Shown here: positions 19,117 through 28,768 of the stretch, in pieces
Layout: each line of letters opens with the position of its first letter
How positions within the stretch are numbered: the first letter of the stretch is position 1
Source of the DNA: Mycolicibacterium moriokaense
Lineage (GTDB): Bacteria; Actinomycetota; Actinomycetes; Mycobacteriales; Mycobacteriaceae
Length of the DNA: 64,000 nt
Direction: 5' to 3'
Assembly (NCBI RefSeq): GCF_003201655.1
Contig: NZ_QJJU01000008.1
Coordinates: 62,001 to 126,000, forward strand
The notes under the pieces: model-generated
Seen by the model: only the letters and a program-made list of their open reading frames with translations
What the model was told of the DNA's origin: nothing
Database searches by the model: none
Made by a program: the position numbers and the translations under genes

Positions 19117-20711
19117 CGCGGCCGACTGTCTCGCAAGCCGAAGCGTGGCAGCCGGATTCGCTAATGCGGTTGGCCGACAGATGGGACGACGCGGCTCGCC
19201 GACTTGCGGCGCACGCAGGCTCCGTCATGCGGGAAGTCCACCGCAGCAACGAGTTCTGGGCAGGCGCCACGGCCGACGAGGCTCGGGAGACCGCGAGAAG
19301 CTCTGCCAACGCCTGCGACGACGTCGCGCGGTCCCTCGTCATCGCGTCGGTCGCCGCACGCGATGGCGCCGATCAGATCACCGTTGCCCTCACGTCGCTA
19401 CGGACGCGGCTCGCCGAAGCCCGCGACGGCGGATTTGATGTCTCCGATGACGCGATGGTGTCGATTCGCGCCGGTCCCCCGGCGCTGCTCGTCGCGCTGT
19501 CCGGTGGCGACCCCGTCGTCGCGCGCGACATGCTGACGATGCGGGCCGACGAGCTATCGACCCGGATCACGGACGCGCTGGACCGACTTGGCGCGGCCGA
19601 TGCCGATGCGGCCGCCGACATCTCCGAGGCCTTCGCGTCAGAGCCGACGCCCCGCGCCGCCGCGACGGTGCCCGCCGGGGCGTGGCCTGTTCAGGCGTCC
19701 GACGTGGTGGCGGGATGGTCGGCGATGGGCCAGCACCGCATCAGCGAACAAATCGCCGCCATGACCCCAGCGCAGCGCCAACGACTGATCGCCGAATTCC
19801 CGCAGCAGGTCGGCAACACCGACGGGGTGCCCTGGGACATGCGCGTGGCCGCCAATCGCGTCAACATCGCGCAGGCGATCGTCGATACAAAGGATCCGGG
19901 ACGCATCGCGTTCTATCGCAGCCTGCTCGGCGAGGTGGACGACCCGGCACGCAGCGGCCAGCGCGTCGACCGCCAAATCCTCGCCTTCGACCCCGGCCGG
20001 GCGTCCTTGGTGGAACTCAACGGCAACTTGTCGACCGCAAAGAGCCTCGCTGTGCTGGTCCCGGGGCTGAACACCACGCTCGATAGCTCGGCGGCCAACA
20101 CAGCGACCGCGCGCCGATTCGTCTCGGCCACCCGTGGCGACGTCGCGACCATCACCTATCTCGGCGGTCGATTCCCCCAGGGCCGCAACGTCGCGGCGGC
20201 GCTCGCTGACGCAGCCAACCCTCGATATGCACTGGACATGGCGCCGCGGCTGGTCGCCTTCAGCGAGGACGTCGACCGCACTGTCGACGCGACAGGACGG
20301 TCCATCCCCGTCACCTACATCGGCCATTCCTATGGCGGGTCGATAGTGGGCACCGCCGAAGCGCTCGGCTTGACCGCGGACCGGACGCTGTACGTGGCCG
20401 CGGCGGGCGCCGGCGTCGGTGTGGACGACCCCAGCGAGTGGCACAACCGCAACCCGGATGTGCTGCGATTTTCCATGACCGCACCGGGAGATTTCATCGA
20501 GGCGGTGCAGGGCATCCCCGAAGGGCCACACGGTGCCGACCCCGACGAGTTGAACGGTGTAATCCACTTAGCCACAGGACATTACGATGACGGACGGTTG
20601 ATGGCGGGCCCGCAGGCGCACAGCGACGTCATCAACTGGCCGTCGGATGCGTGGCGCAACATCCTGGCAGTCATCACCGGTGATCGCGAAACCTTGCACC
20701 AATCGGGCTGA
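19113..20711 (+). CDS. DUF1023 alpha/beta hydrolase with WXG-like N-terminal domain
   Basis: 532 residues from a GTG. Residues 1-160 are helical and contain SNEFWAGATADEAR, close to the turn of WXG100 proteins. The C-terminal half is an alpha/beta hydrolase with the nucleophile elbow YIGHSYGGSIVG and a late histidine in HLATGHYDD. This is the DUF1023 arrangement (Rv2079-like). The N-terminus may pair with the 92-residue upstream protein for ESX export. The stop overlaps the next start as TGATG. The substrate is unknown. Confidence 0.8.
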   Translation: MTRPTVSQAEAWQPDSLMRLADRWDDAARRLAAHAGSVMREVHRSNEFWAGATADEARETARSSANACDDVARSLVIASVAARDGADQITVALTSLRTRLAEARDGGFDVSDDAMVSIRAGPPALLVALSGGDPVVARDMLTMRADELSTRITDALDRLGAADADAAADISEAFASEPTPRAAATVPAGAWPVQASDVVAGWSAMGQHRISEQIAAMTPAQRQRLIAEFPQQVGNTDGVPWDMRVAANRVNIAQAIVDTKDPGRIAFYRSLLGEVDDPARSGQRVDRQILAFDPGRASLVELNGNLSTAKSLAVLVPGLNTTLDSSAANTATARRFVSATRGDVATITYLGGRFPQGRNVAAALADAANPRYALDMAPRLVAFSEDVDRTVDATGRSIPVTYIGHSYGGSIVGTAEALGLTADRTLYVAAAGAGVGVDDPSEWHNRNPDVLRFSMTAPGDFIEAVQGIPEGPHGADPDELNGVIHLATGHYDDGRLMAGPQAHSDVINWPSDAWRNILAVITGDRETLHQSG

Positions 20712-21619
20712 TGTATGGCCAGAATGGCCCAATGTGGTCACGCAGCGCGCCCGTAGATGGGTTTCGGTTGGCCTACGACCGCTTCGGGATGCGGGGCGCG
20801 CCCCCGGTCGTGTTGCTGCATGGATGGCCCGGCAATCGGCACGACTTTCGCCGGGTCGTCTCGATACTCGACGGGGTCGCCGACATCATCGTTCCCGATT
20901 TGCGTGGTTTCGGCGGCTCGGACAAGCACGAGGTAGCGGTGCGCCATTTCTATAGCGCCACCGCTCAAGCGAGCAGCATCGTCGGGCTGATCAAGGAACT
21001 GGGGCTGACTGGCGTCGTGATCGCCGGGTACGACGTCGGCAGCCGCGTCGCGCAGAGTGTCGCCCGGATGCATCCCGATTTGGTGCAGGCCCTTGTCCTG
21101 TCTCCCCCACTGCCTGGAGCCGGCGATCGCGTGCTCACAGCGCAGGCACAGAGCGAGTTCTGGTATCAGGCCTTCCACCAGCTTCCGCTCTCCGCCCAGT
21201 TGATCGACGGCAATCCCGACGCCGTACGGGAATACTTGCGGCACTTCTGGAATCACTGGTCCGGTCCGAATTTCACCCTCCCCGACGACGATCTGGACCG
21301 CCTGGTCGCCGACTATGCCCTCCCTGGTGCCTTCACCGCATCGATCGCCTGGTACCGCGCAGGCGCGGGAACTATCGCCCAGTCACTGACCGAGCTACCG
21401 CCAGAGCGGGCCATCAAGATCCACGCCGCGACGGATGTGCTGTGGCCACAACATGATCCGCTGTTCCCACGACTATGGGCCGATCGCTTGGAGTACTACT
21501 TCAGCGACGTGCGACTTCACCTCGCCAGCGGCGTTGGACACTTCACACCGCTGGAGTGTCCGGATCAGTTCGCGGAGCTCATTCTCATCCGCGCTCGACC
21601 CAGCCAAGGCGCCGGCTGA
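20711..21619 (+). CDS. Epoxide-hydrolase-like alpha/beta hydrolase
   Basis: 302 residues. The oxyanion segment is VVLLHGWPGNRHDF, the nucleophile is the Asp of IAGYDVGSR, the acid is probably in DVLWPQHDP and the histidine is in GVGHFTPLE. An Asp nucleophile with HGWPG and the lid segment FWYQAFHQLP favours an epoxide hydrolase or related dehalogenase over a serine esterase. It is coupled to the DUF1023 gene by TGATG. Its last 35 bp overlap the convergent IclR gene. Confidence 0.8.
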   Translation: MYGQNGPMWSRSAPVDGFRLAYDRFGMRGAPPVVLLHGWPGNRHDFRRVVSILDGVADIIVPDLRGFGGSDKHEVAVRHFYSATAQASSIVGLIKELGLTGVVIAGYDVGSRVAQSVARMHPDLVQALVLSPPLPGAGDRVLTAQAQSEFWYQAFHQLPLSAQLIDGNPDAVREYLRHFWNHWSGPNFTLPDDDLDRLVADYALPGAFTASIAWYRAGAGTIAQSLTELPPERAIKIHAATDVLWPQHDPLFPRLWADRLEYYFSDVRLHLASGVGHFTPLECPDQFAELILIRARPSQGAG

Positions 21620-22373
21620 TGGCGTCGGCCGCGGCGATCGTCTGCTTGGCGGCCTCCTCGAATTGTGCGGGGCCCATCCGATAGGACGGTCCCGAAACAC
21701 TCAGCGCCGCAATCACTTGCGCGTTGGCGTCATGTACCGGTGCAGCGACGGCGTTCAGGCCGACCTCCAATTCCTCGGCGACAGAGGCCCATCCACGCTC
21801 GCGCGCGGTCGCCAATTCCCGCTGCAGGTCGGCGATCTTGACAACGGTGTTCTCGGTGAACGACTCGAGCACCGATGCCAGCCGGGCCCGGACGTCCGCG
21901 GCATCGAGCCCGGCGAGTAGGACCTTGCCGCTCGACGTCGCATGCGCGGGACAGCTCTGGCCAACCCATGTGCGCAGTGTGATCTCGGCGGGGCCGATCG
22001 CCTCGGCGATGTTGATGATCCTGTCGGCGTGCAGCACCGCCACGTTGGTGGTCTCTCCGACCTCGGCGGCAAGGCTGTCGCACACATCCTGGCTGAGCTT
22101 GACCAGGTCGAGATGTCCGCTGCTCGCCCGTGCCAGACGAGCGATCGAGAAGCCCAGCCGATACTTGCCGCGGTCGGATACCTGCTCGACGTACCCGCGT
22201 GACTCGAGCACCGCGATCAGCCGCGACACCGTCGACTTGTGTACCCCGAGTTCTGCGGCGATCTCCGTGACGCCTGCCTGTCCCAGCTTCGCCAGAATCT
22301 CGAGCACCAGCAGGGCGCGGTCGACCGACTGCACCGCTGCTGCGGGCTTGTCGTCGTCCTCACGCGTGGCCAT
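21585..22373 (-). CDS. IclR-family transcriptional regulator of the choline/betaine cluster
   Basis: 262 residues. The N-terminal winged helix-turn-helix is VTEIAAELGVHKSTVSRLIA (about 35-55). The C-terminal IclR effector domain includes WVGQSCPAHATSSGKVLLAG and GLNAVAAPVHDANAQV. It is the last gene of a minus-strand run of catabolic genes, 12 bp after the cNMP/CBS protein gene, and probably controls that run. The perfect palindrome at 33504-33520 is a candidate target. The effector is unknown; choline, betaine or a methylglycine are the natural guesses. Confidence 0.86.
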   Translation of the reverse strand: MATREDDDKPAAAVQSVDRALLVLEILAKLGQAGVTEIAAELGVHKSTVSRLIAVLESRGYVEQVSDRGKYRLGFSIARLARASSGHLDLVKLSQDVCDSLAAEVGETTNVAVLHADRIINIAEAIGPAEITLRTWVGQSCPAHATSSGKVLLAGLDAADVRARLASVLESFTENTVVKIADLQRELATARERGWASVAEELEVGLNAVAAPVHDANAQVIAALSVSGPSYRMGPAQFEEAAKQTIAAADAISRRLGWVERG

Positions 22374-22385
22374 GGTTTGCCAAGC

Positions 22386-24227
22386 CTATACGCGGGGCAC
22401 ACCGAAATTGCCGACTCGCCGCCGCACCGCGGCGATCTCACGCAGTCCGTCACCGAGCAGGCTGCGGTTCAACGGCGACAACTCCGACATCGTGATCACG
22501 TCGCCCGGCGTGTGGCCTGCTGACATCTGCTCGACCTGGTGTGCCATCCTCAGCCGCTGCAGCATCACGAAGACGTCGCACAGTGTTTCGGCGTCCCGTT
22601 CTCTGATCGCACCGGCCTGCGCAGCGGCCGACAGCCGGGTGGGTGTCGACGCCGACGTGACATCGGCCGTCAAACCACCCCAGCGCGCCAGGTTCACGAT
22701 CGGTGTCACGGCGTGACTCTTCAAGTCGAACGTTCCACCCCTGCGCGACAACACATCCCGCACAGAGCGTGTACGGACCTTGCCGGATAACGCCTCAAGC
22801 AGCTGCAGCCGCAGTGCATTCGGATGCGCGTCGCGCATCCGGCGATAAGCCGAAGGGACCGTGTGCAGCGCCGCGTCGCCCCACACGACACGTCCGTCCA
22901 GAAGCAGAGACGACAGGATCAGGCCGCGATCGCGCAGCGGATTATCGAGCCACCCTTCCGCGGCGGCGAACCACTCCGACTGCGAGCGTGAGAACAGTGG
23001 GCTGGATGCGACGGCGTTGTTGCGGTCCGACGGCAACCCGCAGCCGTCAAGGATCTCATGGTTGCGAGCCGCAATCGCTCGCAATTGTGTGCTCGCCGAG
23101 GATAATTCGTCCCTCCACGATAATGCACTGTCGACGTCGGACGACGGCATCGCTTCGCGGCGAGCGATGCTGCCCAGCGTCAGCCACGCGAATCCGCCTG
23201 CGGGGGCGTCTTGCGTCTCGGCCAAAGCGAGTTCCAACGCCTTACGCACCAAGCTATCGATCACCACCGAAAGGATCCCGCTTGTCGCCAACGCTTTCGT
23301 CCCGTTGCGGAACAGCTCACTGGCGAGGCCCGTCACCCGCTGGCCGACCTTCTGCAACTCGGTGGCGGTGGTGGCCAGGCCGATCGACCGTCGCAGCATG
23401 AAGCTCCGCCGTGCGGATGCCGCCAGCAGATCGGCGTCCTCGAGCACGCCGACGACCTCCCCGCGCGACGTCACGACCGGCATGTGCCTCAGCCCGCACT
23501 CGAGCATCTCCATCAACACCGCGTCGGCCGTCAAGTCGGCGGTGACGCTGCGCGCGGGAGCACTCATCACGCGGTGGATCGGTACATCGACCGCCAGGCC
23601 GGCGGCCACCACACGGGTCCGCAGATCGCGGTCGGTGAAGATGCCCAGACCCCCGTCGGGCAACCGGATGAGCGCATATGACACGTGGTGCTCGGTCATC
23701 CGTACGACGGCGTCACGCACCGAGGTGTCTGGCGAGACCAGCAACACCTCGCCATGTACCAGCTCGGCGACCGGCCTGCTATCCGTTGCGGGTGCGATCG
23801 TCGGTCGGTCGGCGGTGCCGAGATTCCACGCCGACGACGCCAGGAACGCCAATCCCGCAGGCTTGGAGAACTGCGCCCGCACCAGGGCACCGGGCATCCG
23901 GATCAGGGTGGCAGGCCCAATCGTGCTGGCCTCGAAATCCATGCCGCCGCCGGTCAATAGCGGCATATATCCGAAGATGCCGCCGGACCCCACGGTGTCG
24001 ATGGTGGTGGCGTCGCCGCTGTTGCGCAGCGCGACCTGTCCCGAGTGCACCATCCACACCTCGTCGGGCACCCGAGTCGCGTAGTCGGCAACCAAGGACC
24101 CTGCGGGAAATTCAACGACGACCGATCCGGCCGTCAGCTCAGTGAGTTCCTCATCCGACATCGCCTGGAACGGCGTGTGCTCGCCCAGGAAGGCCTTGAG
24201 GTCAGGTCTTTCGAATGAGGTCGGCAC
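22386..24227 (-). CDS. Cyclic-nucleotide-binding/CBS/DUF294 nucleotidyltransferase signalling protein
   Basis: 613 residues in four blocks: a cNMP-binding-like barrel (about 10-130, with EVWMVHSGQVALRN), two CBS motifs (about 150-270, including HHVSYALIRLPDGGLGIFTD), a DUF294 nucleotidyltransferase-like domain with GSIARREAMPSSDVDSALSW (about 350-370), and a helical C-terminal domain (about 470-600). The GS...D-x-D pattern matches GlnD-type transferases. It overlaps the GMC oxidoreductase gene by 26 bp, so it belongs to the choline operon. It may modify or sense something linked to nutrient state, but the target is unknown. Confidence 0.82.
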   Translation of the reverse strand: MPTSFERPDLKAFLGEHTPFQAMSDEELTELTAGSVVVEFPAGSLVADYATRVPDEVWMVHSGQVALRNSGDATTIDTVGSGGIFGYMPLLTGGGMDFEASTIGPATLIRMPGALVRAQFSKPAGLAFLASSAWNLGTADRPTIAPATDSRPVAELVHGEVLLVSPDTSVRDAVVRMTEHHVSYALIRLPDGGLGIFTDRDLRTRVVAAGLAVDVPIHRVMSAPARSVTADLTADAVLMEMLECGLRHMPVVTSRGEVVGVLEDADLLAASARRSFMLRRSIGLATTATELQKVGQRVTGLASELFRNGTKALATSGILSVVIDSLVRKALELALAETQDAPAGGFAWLTLGSIARREAMPSSDVDSALSWRDELSSASTQLRAIAARNHEILDGCGLPSDRNNAVASSPLFSRSQSEWFAAAEGWLDNPLRDRGLILSSLLLDGRVVWGDAALHTVPSAYRRMRDAHPNALRLQLLEALSGKVRTRSVRDVLSRRGGTFDLKSHAVTPIVNLARWGGLTADVTSASTPTRLSAAAQAGAIRERDAETLCDVFVMLQRLRMAHQVEQMSAGHTPGDVITMSELSPLNRSLLGDGLREIAAVRRRVGNFGVPRV

Positions 24228-25725
24228 ACTTCTCCGCCATTGTCATCACCGTGATGTTGGGGTTGACCGACGGTAGCTTCGGCATTGCCGACGCGTCCAC
24301 CACCCGCAATCGAGACACCCCCTGTACCCGCAGCTCCGGATCGAGTACCGACATCGGATCGGTGACGGCTCCCATCCGCGCCGTCGCCGCAGGGTGGTAC
24401 ACGGTGTTGTGGCACTTGTGGATGTAGTCGAGGAGCTCGTCGTCGGTGGTCGCGTCCGGTCCAGGCGCGAGTTCTGTGCCCACCCAGTCGGCGAGCGGCG
24501 CCTGCTCCGCGATCTTGCGGGCGAGCCGAACACCGGTAAGCATGATGCGCTCGTCGTAGCCCTCGGGATCGGTGAAGTACCGCGGATCGACCCGTGGCCT
24601 GTCACGGAAATCGCGCGACCGCAGCCGCACCGTGCCGCGGGAGCGACCCTGAGTCACGTTGGGAGTCAGGCAGAACCCGTTGTCGGTCGTCGGGTAGCCG
24701 CGGCGCAACGTGTTCATGTCGAACGGCACGCTGCCGTAATGCATCATCAGATCCGGCTGGGTTACGCCCTCATCGACCGTGGTGAACAGCCCGATCTCCC
24801 ACCACTGCGTCGACGTCTTCACCATCGGCCGGGTCGCCTCCCAGAACACCAGTCCTTCGACGTGGTCGTCGAGATTCGACCCGACGCCGGGGGAATCGAC
24901 CAGCACGTCGATGCCGAATTCCCGCAGATGCTCCGCAGGCCCGATTCCGGACAGCATCAACAACTTCGGGGTGTCGATGGCACCCGCTGTGACGATGACT
25001 TCACGTCGGGCGGACACCACGTCGTAGCCGGTGAGGTCGGGGCGCTGGTAACGCACCCCTGCGGCATTGAGCGATTCGTCGAACAGAATCTCGGCGACCC
25101 ACGAATCGGTGCGCACCTCAAGGTTCTTGCGGGTGCCGAGGATCGGATGCAGGTATGCATGCGATGAGGACATGCGAGTGCCATCCTCGGCCGCGTTGAT
25201 CTGAAACCATCCTGCCCCGGTTCGGACGGTCTCCCCTCGGTTGAACGCGACGGTCGGCATGCCGACCTTCGCCGCCGCCTCGAGAACCGCTGCGCCGCAC
25301 GGATCGTCGGGCGGCACGTCGCGGAGCAGCACCGTCTCGGTGAGTCGCTTCGTCAACGGAAGCACCTCGGCGGCGCTCCACCCGTCGGCGCCCATCTGCA
25401 CCCACTCGTCCAGGCATTCGGCAGGCGGCCAGAACGCAATGCACGAGTTGTGCGATGAGCACCCGCCCAACACCTTGGCCCTGGCATGCCGCATGAACGA
25501 ATTGCCGCGCTCCTGGGGCTCAACGGGGTAGTCCCAGTCGTACCCGGAATCGAGCAGGTGCATCCATTCAGCCAGCACCAGGATGTTGTCGTCGCCGACA
25601 TCGGACGGCCCGGCCTCGATCAGGCACACCGTCACGTCGGGGTCTTCGGACAGCCGCGCCGCGAGTGCACAGCCCGCGGTGCCGCCGCCGGCGATCACAT
25701 AGTCGAACGTCCCGGCGTCAGACAT
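24202..25725 (-). CDS. GMC oxidoreductase, choline dehydrogenase-like
   Basis: 507 residues. The FAD-binding start is YVIAGGGTAGCALAARLSED, the second GMC signature is around ARAKVLGGCSSHNSC, and the catalytic histidine lies in HNTVYHPAATARMG near the C-terminus, followed by VDASAMPKLPSVNPN. This fits a soluble choline/alcohol dehydrogenase that oxidises choline to betaine aldehyde. Neighbours for aldehyde oxidation and demethylation support that substrate. The start overlaps the permease stop as TGATG. Confidence 0.85.
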   Translation of the reverse strand: MSDAGTFDYVIAGGGTAGCALAARLSEDPDVTVCLIEAGPSDVGDDNILVLAEWMHLLDSGYDWDYPVEPQERGNSFMRHARAKVLGGCSSHNSCIAFWPPAECLDEWVQMGADGWSAAEVLPLTKRLTETVLLRDVPPDDPCGAAVLEAAAKVGMPTVAFNRGETVRTGAGWFQINAAEDGTRMSSSHAYLHPILGTRKNLEVRTDSWVAEILFDESLNAAGVRYQRPDLTGYDVVSARREVIVTAGAIDTPKLLMLSGIGPAEHLREFGIDVLVDSPGVGSNLDDHVEGLVFWEATRPMVKTSTQWWEIGLFTTVDEGVTQPDLMMHYGSVPFDMNTLRRGYPTTDNGFCLTPNVTQGRSRGTVRLRSRDFRDRPRVDPRYFTDPEGYDERIMLTGVRLARKIAEQAPLADWVGTELAPGPDATTDDELLDYIHKCHNTVYHPAATARMGAVTDPMSVLDPELRVQGVSRLRVVDASAMPKLPSVNPNITVMTMAEKCADLIRKT

Positions 25726-27263
25726 CAGGCCTGCTCCGCGACGTCAGCCTCCGACGTGGTCGCAGCCGCGTGCGACTCAAGGGTGCCAATGTGGTGGCGG
25801 CCCTTGATGAAGTACCACAGCAGGCCCGAGCCGAGGATCACGCCGATGTAGACGAACGCGCCCCAGGTGTTGTACCAGGGCTCGCCGTACACCGCGACGC
25901 GCGGCCACGCGAGGTTCAGCGCCATCAGCGCGCCCCACAGCACCGCGAAGATGTTGACCGGCAGGCCCCACTTGCCCATCGTGAAGTAGCCACCCTCTTT
26001 GAGATCCTTTGGCGGCCACTGCCCTTGAAGGCGCTTCTTCAGCATCGGCCCGGTCACCATGAGGTAGGCCAGATAGATCATGATGATGGCGATCGACGTA
26101 AGCACGGTGAAGATCTTGGGCTGGCCGATGTTGATCACCAGGATGATGGCGGCGATCAACCCGATGACGACTGCGGGGACGATCGGGGTCTGGGTCTTCG
26201 GATGAACCCGGGCGAGCTTCTCCCCGAACGGAAGTGCGTTGTCGCGGGCCATCGCAAAGGTCAGCCGGATGGCCGCCGTGTGCACGGCCAGCGTGCACAC
26301 AGTGACAGCTACGACGATGCAGGTCAGAAAGACCCGTCCGAGCGGTCCCCACATCACCTGCTCGACGATGTACTGCAGGCCGCCGCTGCTCTCGCCGATC
26401 TTTGGATCTTCCAGGTTCGGCGCCGACATCACCGCGAACACGAGGATGCCGCCTCCGATCACGAAGGACGCCAGGATCGCCCTGAAGATCGCCTTGGGTG
26501 CCGTGCGGCGCGGTTCAACGGTCTCCTCGCCCAGTGAGCTCGCTGTGTCGAAGCCATACATCACGTAGAGCGACGCCAGCGACGCGATGAGGAACGCGCC
26601 GAGGTAGCCGGCACTCTCGCCTGCGCCGTAGCCGTTCGTGGAGAAGAAGATGTCCGGACCGCGTTTGACGTTGAAAGCCAGGATGATCACGATAAGGATC
26701 GCGGCGATCAGCTCGATGAACACGCCTGCGCTGTTGATCATTGCCATCAGCCGCACCCCGAGCGCATTGATCACCGTCGTGAAGACGATGAGGATCGTGC
26801 CCAGAATGACGGCGTTGACAGCGAATGACGAGCCGGTTCCGTCACCGACGATCTGGAATCCGCTCCACAGCCGAGGAAGGTTGAGCTGGTAGGCCAGCAC
26901 CACCGCCGAGATCGTCACGATCGATGCGGTCAGCATCAGCCAGCCGGACGACCAGCCGACAAGCCGGCTGCCGAGCTTCTTCGACCAGTTGTAGACCGAG
27001 CCTGCGACGGGATACTTGGCGGCCAGCTCCATGAAGCACAGCGCGACTGCCATCTGCCCGACGAACACCATCGGCCACGACCAAAGGTACGCCGGGCCAC
27101 CGGTGCCGAAGCCGAAGTAGAACAGCTGGAACGTGCCGGTGAGGATCGAAATGTAGCTGACACCGGCCGCGAAACTCGCGAATTTGCCGATGCTTCGGTC
27201 AAGTGATTCCTTGTAACCGAAGTCCTCCATGCCGCTGTCGGCGTGTGGTTCCTTGATCACCAT
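25725..27263 (-). CDS. APC-family amino acid/choline permease
   Basis: 512 residues with about 12 membrane helices. The first helix follows SIGKFASFAAGVSYISILTG, the APC consensus start, with GPAYLWSWPMVFVGQMAVAL next and the AAKYPVAGSVYNWSKKLG segment typical of the amino acid/choline transporter branch. It most likely imports choline or a related quaternary amine or amino acid used by the surrounding enzymes. It starts 26 bp after the aldehyde dehydrogenase stop. Confidence 0.83.
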   Translation of the reverse strand: MVIKEPHADSGMEDFGYKESLDRSIGKFASFAAGVSYISILTGTFQLFYFGFGTGGPAYLWSWPMVFVGQMAVALCFMELAAKYPVAGSVYNWSKKLGSRLVGWSSGWLMLTASIVTISAVVLAYQLNLPRLWSGFQIVGDGTGSSFAVNAVILGTILIVFTTVINALGVRLMAMINSAGVFIELIAAILIVIILAFNVKRGPDIFFSTNGYGAGESAGYLGAFLIASLASLYVMYGFDTASSLGEETVEPRRTAPKAIFRAILASFVIGGGILVFAVMSAPNLEDPKIGESSGGLQYIVEQVMWGPLGRVFLTCIVVAVTVCTLAVHTAAIRLTFAMARDNALPFGEKLARVHPKTQTPIVPAVVIGLIAAIILVINIGQPKIFTVLTSIAIIMIYLAYLMVTGPMLKKRLQGQWPPKDLKEGGYFTMGKWGLPVNIFAVLWGALMALNLAWPRVAVYGEPWYNTWGAFVYIGVILGSGLLWYFIKGRHHIGTLESHAAATTSEADVAEQA

Positions 27264-27289
27264 GACTTTGCCTTTCTAACGAGGTCCGA

Positions 27290-28768
27290 TCATCCCTTGA
27301 ACCACCCGGCGGGTTGGGGTGCGGTGTTGTGCCAGATGTGTTTGATCTCTTGGTATTCCGCGAGGCCGGTCGGCCCGAGCTCGCGACCATTACCCGACTT
27401 TCCGAATCCGCCCCACTCCGCCGCGGCGGTGTAGTAGCCGAAGTCGTTGAGCCACACCGTGCCGTGCCGCAGCGCCCGCACCACACGTTCGCCCCGCGCC
27501 GGATCGGATGTCCGAACACCCGCCGCGAGACCGTATTCCGTGTCGTTGCCGAGCGCTATCGCCTCGGCCTCTGTGGTGAATCGTTCGACCGTGAGGATCG
27601 GCCCGAAGGTCTCCTCCTGGACGATTCGCATCGACCGGTCACATCGGTCGAAGATCGTTGGCAGGTAGAAGCTGCCCTTCGCCAGCGCCGGATCGCTGGG
27701 TCGCGCGCCCCCGATGACCAGCTTCGCGCCGTCGGAAATACCTTGCTGAACATGGGCTTCCACCTTGGCGCGGTGCTGCTCGGAGACCAGCGGCCCCGTC
27801 TCGCTGGCCGGGTTCATGCCGTCTCCGATGCGGATCTTCTCGGCGCGGGCCGCCAGTTCGGCGACGAAGTCGTCGGCGATCTGCTCTTCGACGATCAGCC
27901 GAGTGCCTGCCGAGCACACCTGCCCCGAGTGCAGGAATACCCCAGTCAGCACGTGGTCGACGGCGCTGTCCCAATCCGCGTCGGCGAACACGATATGCGG
28001 GTTCTTGCCACCGAGTTCGACGGCGACCTTCGTGACGTGTTCGGCCGCGACCTTCGCGATGGTCCGGCCGGTGGCCAACCCGCCTGTGAAAGAGATGAAG
28101 TCGACGTCCGGGTTGTCGGTCAGCGCCGCGCCGAGAACCGCACCGCTGCCCTGTACCAGGTTCACCACCGACGGTGGCACACCCGCCTCGTCGAGCAGGT
28201 GCATGAACGCGATGGTGGTCAGCGGGGTGACCTCACTGGGTTTGGCGACCATCGTGCAGCCTGCGGCCAATGCTGGCGCGATCTTCCATGACATCTGCAG
28301 TAGCGGGTAGTTCCACGGCGCGATGAGCACACATACACCGATGGGTTCGCGGACCACGCGGCTGATGACGGCAGGATCGCCGACGTCGACGAGCCGGTCG
28401 GATTCCACGCCGACCAACCTCGAGTAAAACCGGAAAACCGATGTGACGTCGTCGATGTCGATCCGGCTCTCCACTAATGTCTTGCCGGTATCCCGTGTTT
28501 CCAGCGACGCCAGAGCTTCTTTGTCCCGCTGCAGAAGATCAGCGATCCGGTCGAGCAGCGCGGCCCGTTCGGCTACCGGGGTCTCGGGCCAGGCGCCGTC
28601 GTCGAACGCATTGCGCGCGGCCGCGACGGCGGCACGCGCGTCGTCGGAGGTGGCCTCGTCGACGACGGCGGTGATGCTGCCGTCGGCCGGGTTGATGATT
28701 TCGCGAGTGCCACCGTCGGACGCGTGTCGCCACTGCCCGCCGATACAGAGATCCGGTTCACCGTTCAT
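27290..28768 (-). CDS. Aldehyde dehydrogenase, betaine aldehyde dehydrogenase-like
   Basis: 492 residues. The catalytic Glu is in VAVELGGKNPHIV, the catalytic Cys in SGQVCSAGTRL, and the NAD-binding FTGGLATGRTIAK and the APWNYPLLQMSWKIAPALA segments are intact. Length and order match class 9-type aldehyde dehydrogenases. In this operon the natural role is NAD-dependent oxidation of betaine aldehyde to glycine betaine. The start overlaps the end of the Rieske gene by 11 bp. Confidence 0.87.
   Translation of the reverse strand: MNGEPDLCIGGQWRHASDGGTREIINPADGSITAVVDEATSDDARAAVAAARNAFDDGAWPETPVAERAALLDRIADLLQRDKEALASLETRDTGKTLVESRIDIDDVTSVFRFYSRLVGVESDRLVDVGDPAVISRVVREPIGVCVLIAPWNYPLLQMSWKIAPALAAGCTMVAKPSEVTPLTTIAFMHLLDEAGVPPSVVNLVQGSGAVLGAALTDNPDVDFISFTGGLATGRTIAKVAAEHVTKVAVELGGKNPHIVFADADWDSAVDHVLTGVFLHSGQVCSAGTRLIVEEQIADDFVAELAARAEKIRIGDGMNPASETGPLVSEQHRAKVEAHVQQGISDGAKLVIGGARPSDPALAKGSFYLPTIFDRCDRSMRIVQEETFGPILTVERFTTEAEAIALGNDTEYGLAAGVRTSDPARGERVVRALRHGTVWLNDFGYYTAAAEWGGFGKSGNGRELGPTGLAEYQEIKHIWHNTAPQPAGWFKG

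Noticed and set aside
22861..24084. A 407-codon plus-strand ORF opposite the cNMP/CBS gene
   Set aside because: Antisense to a clear multi-domain protein, rich in Ser, Arg and Thr without any recognisable motif.
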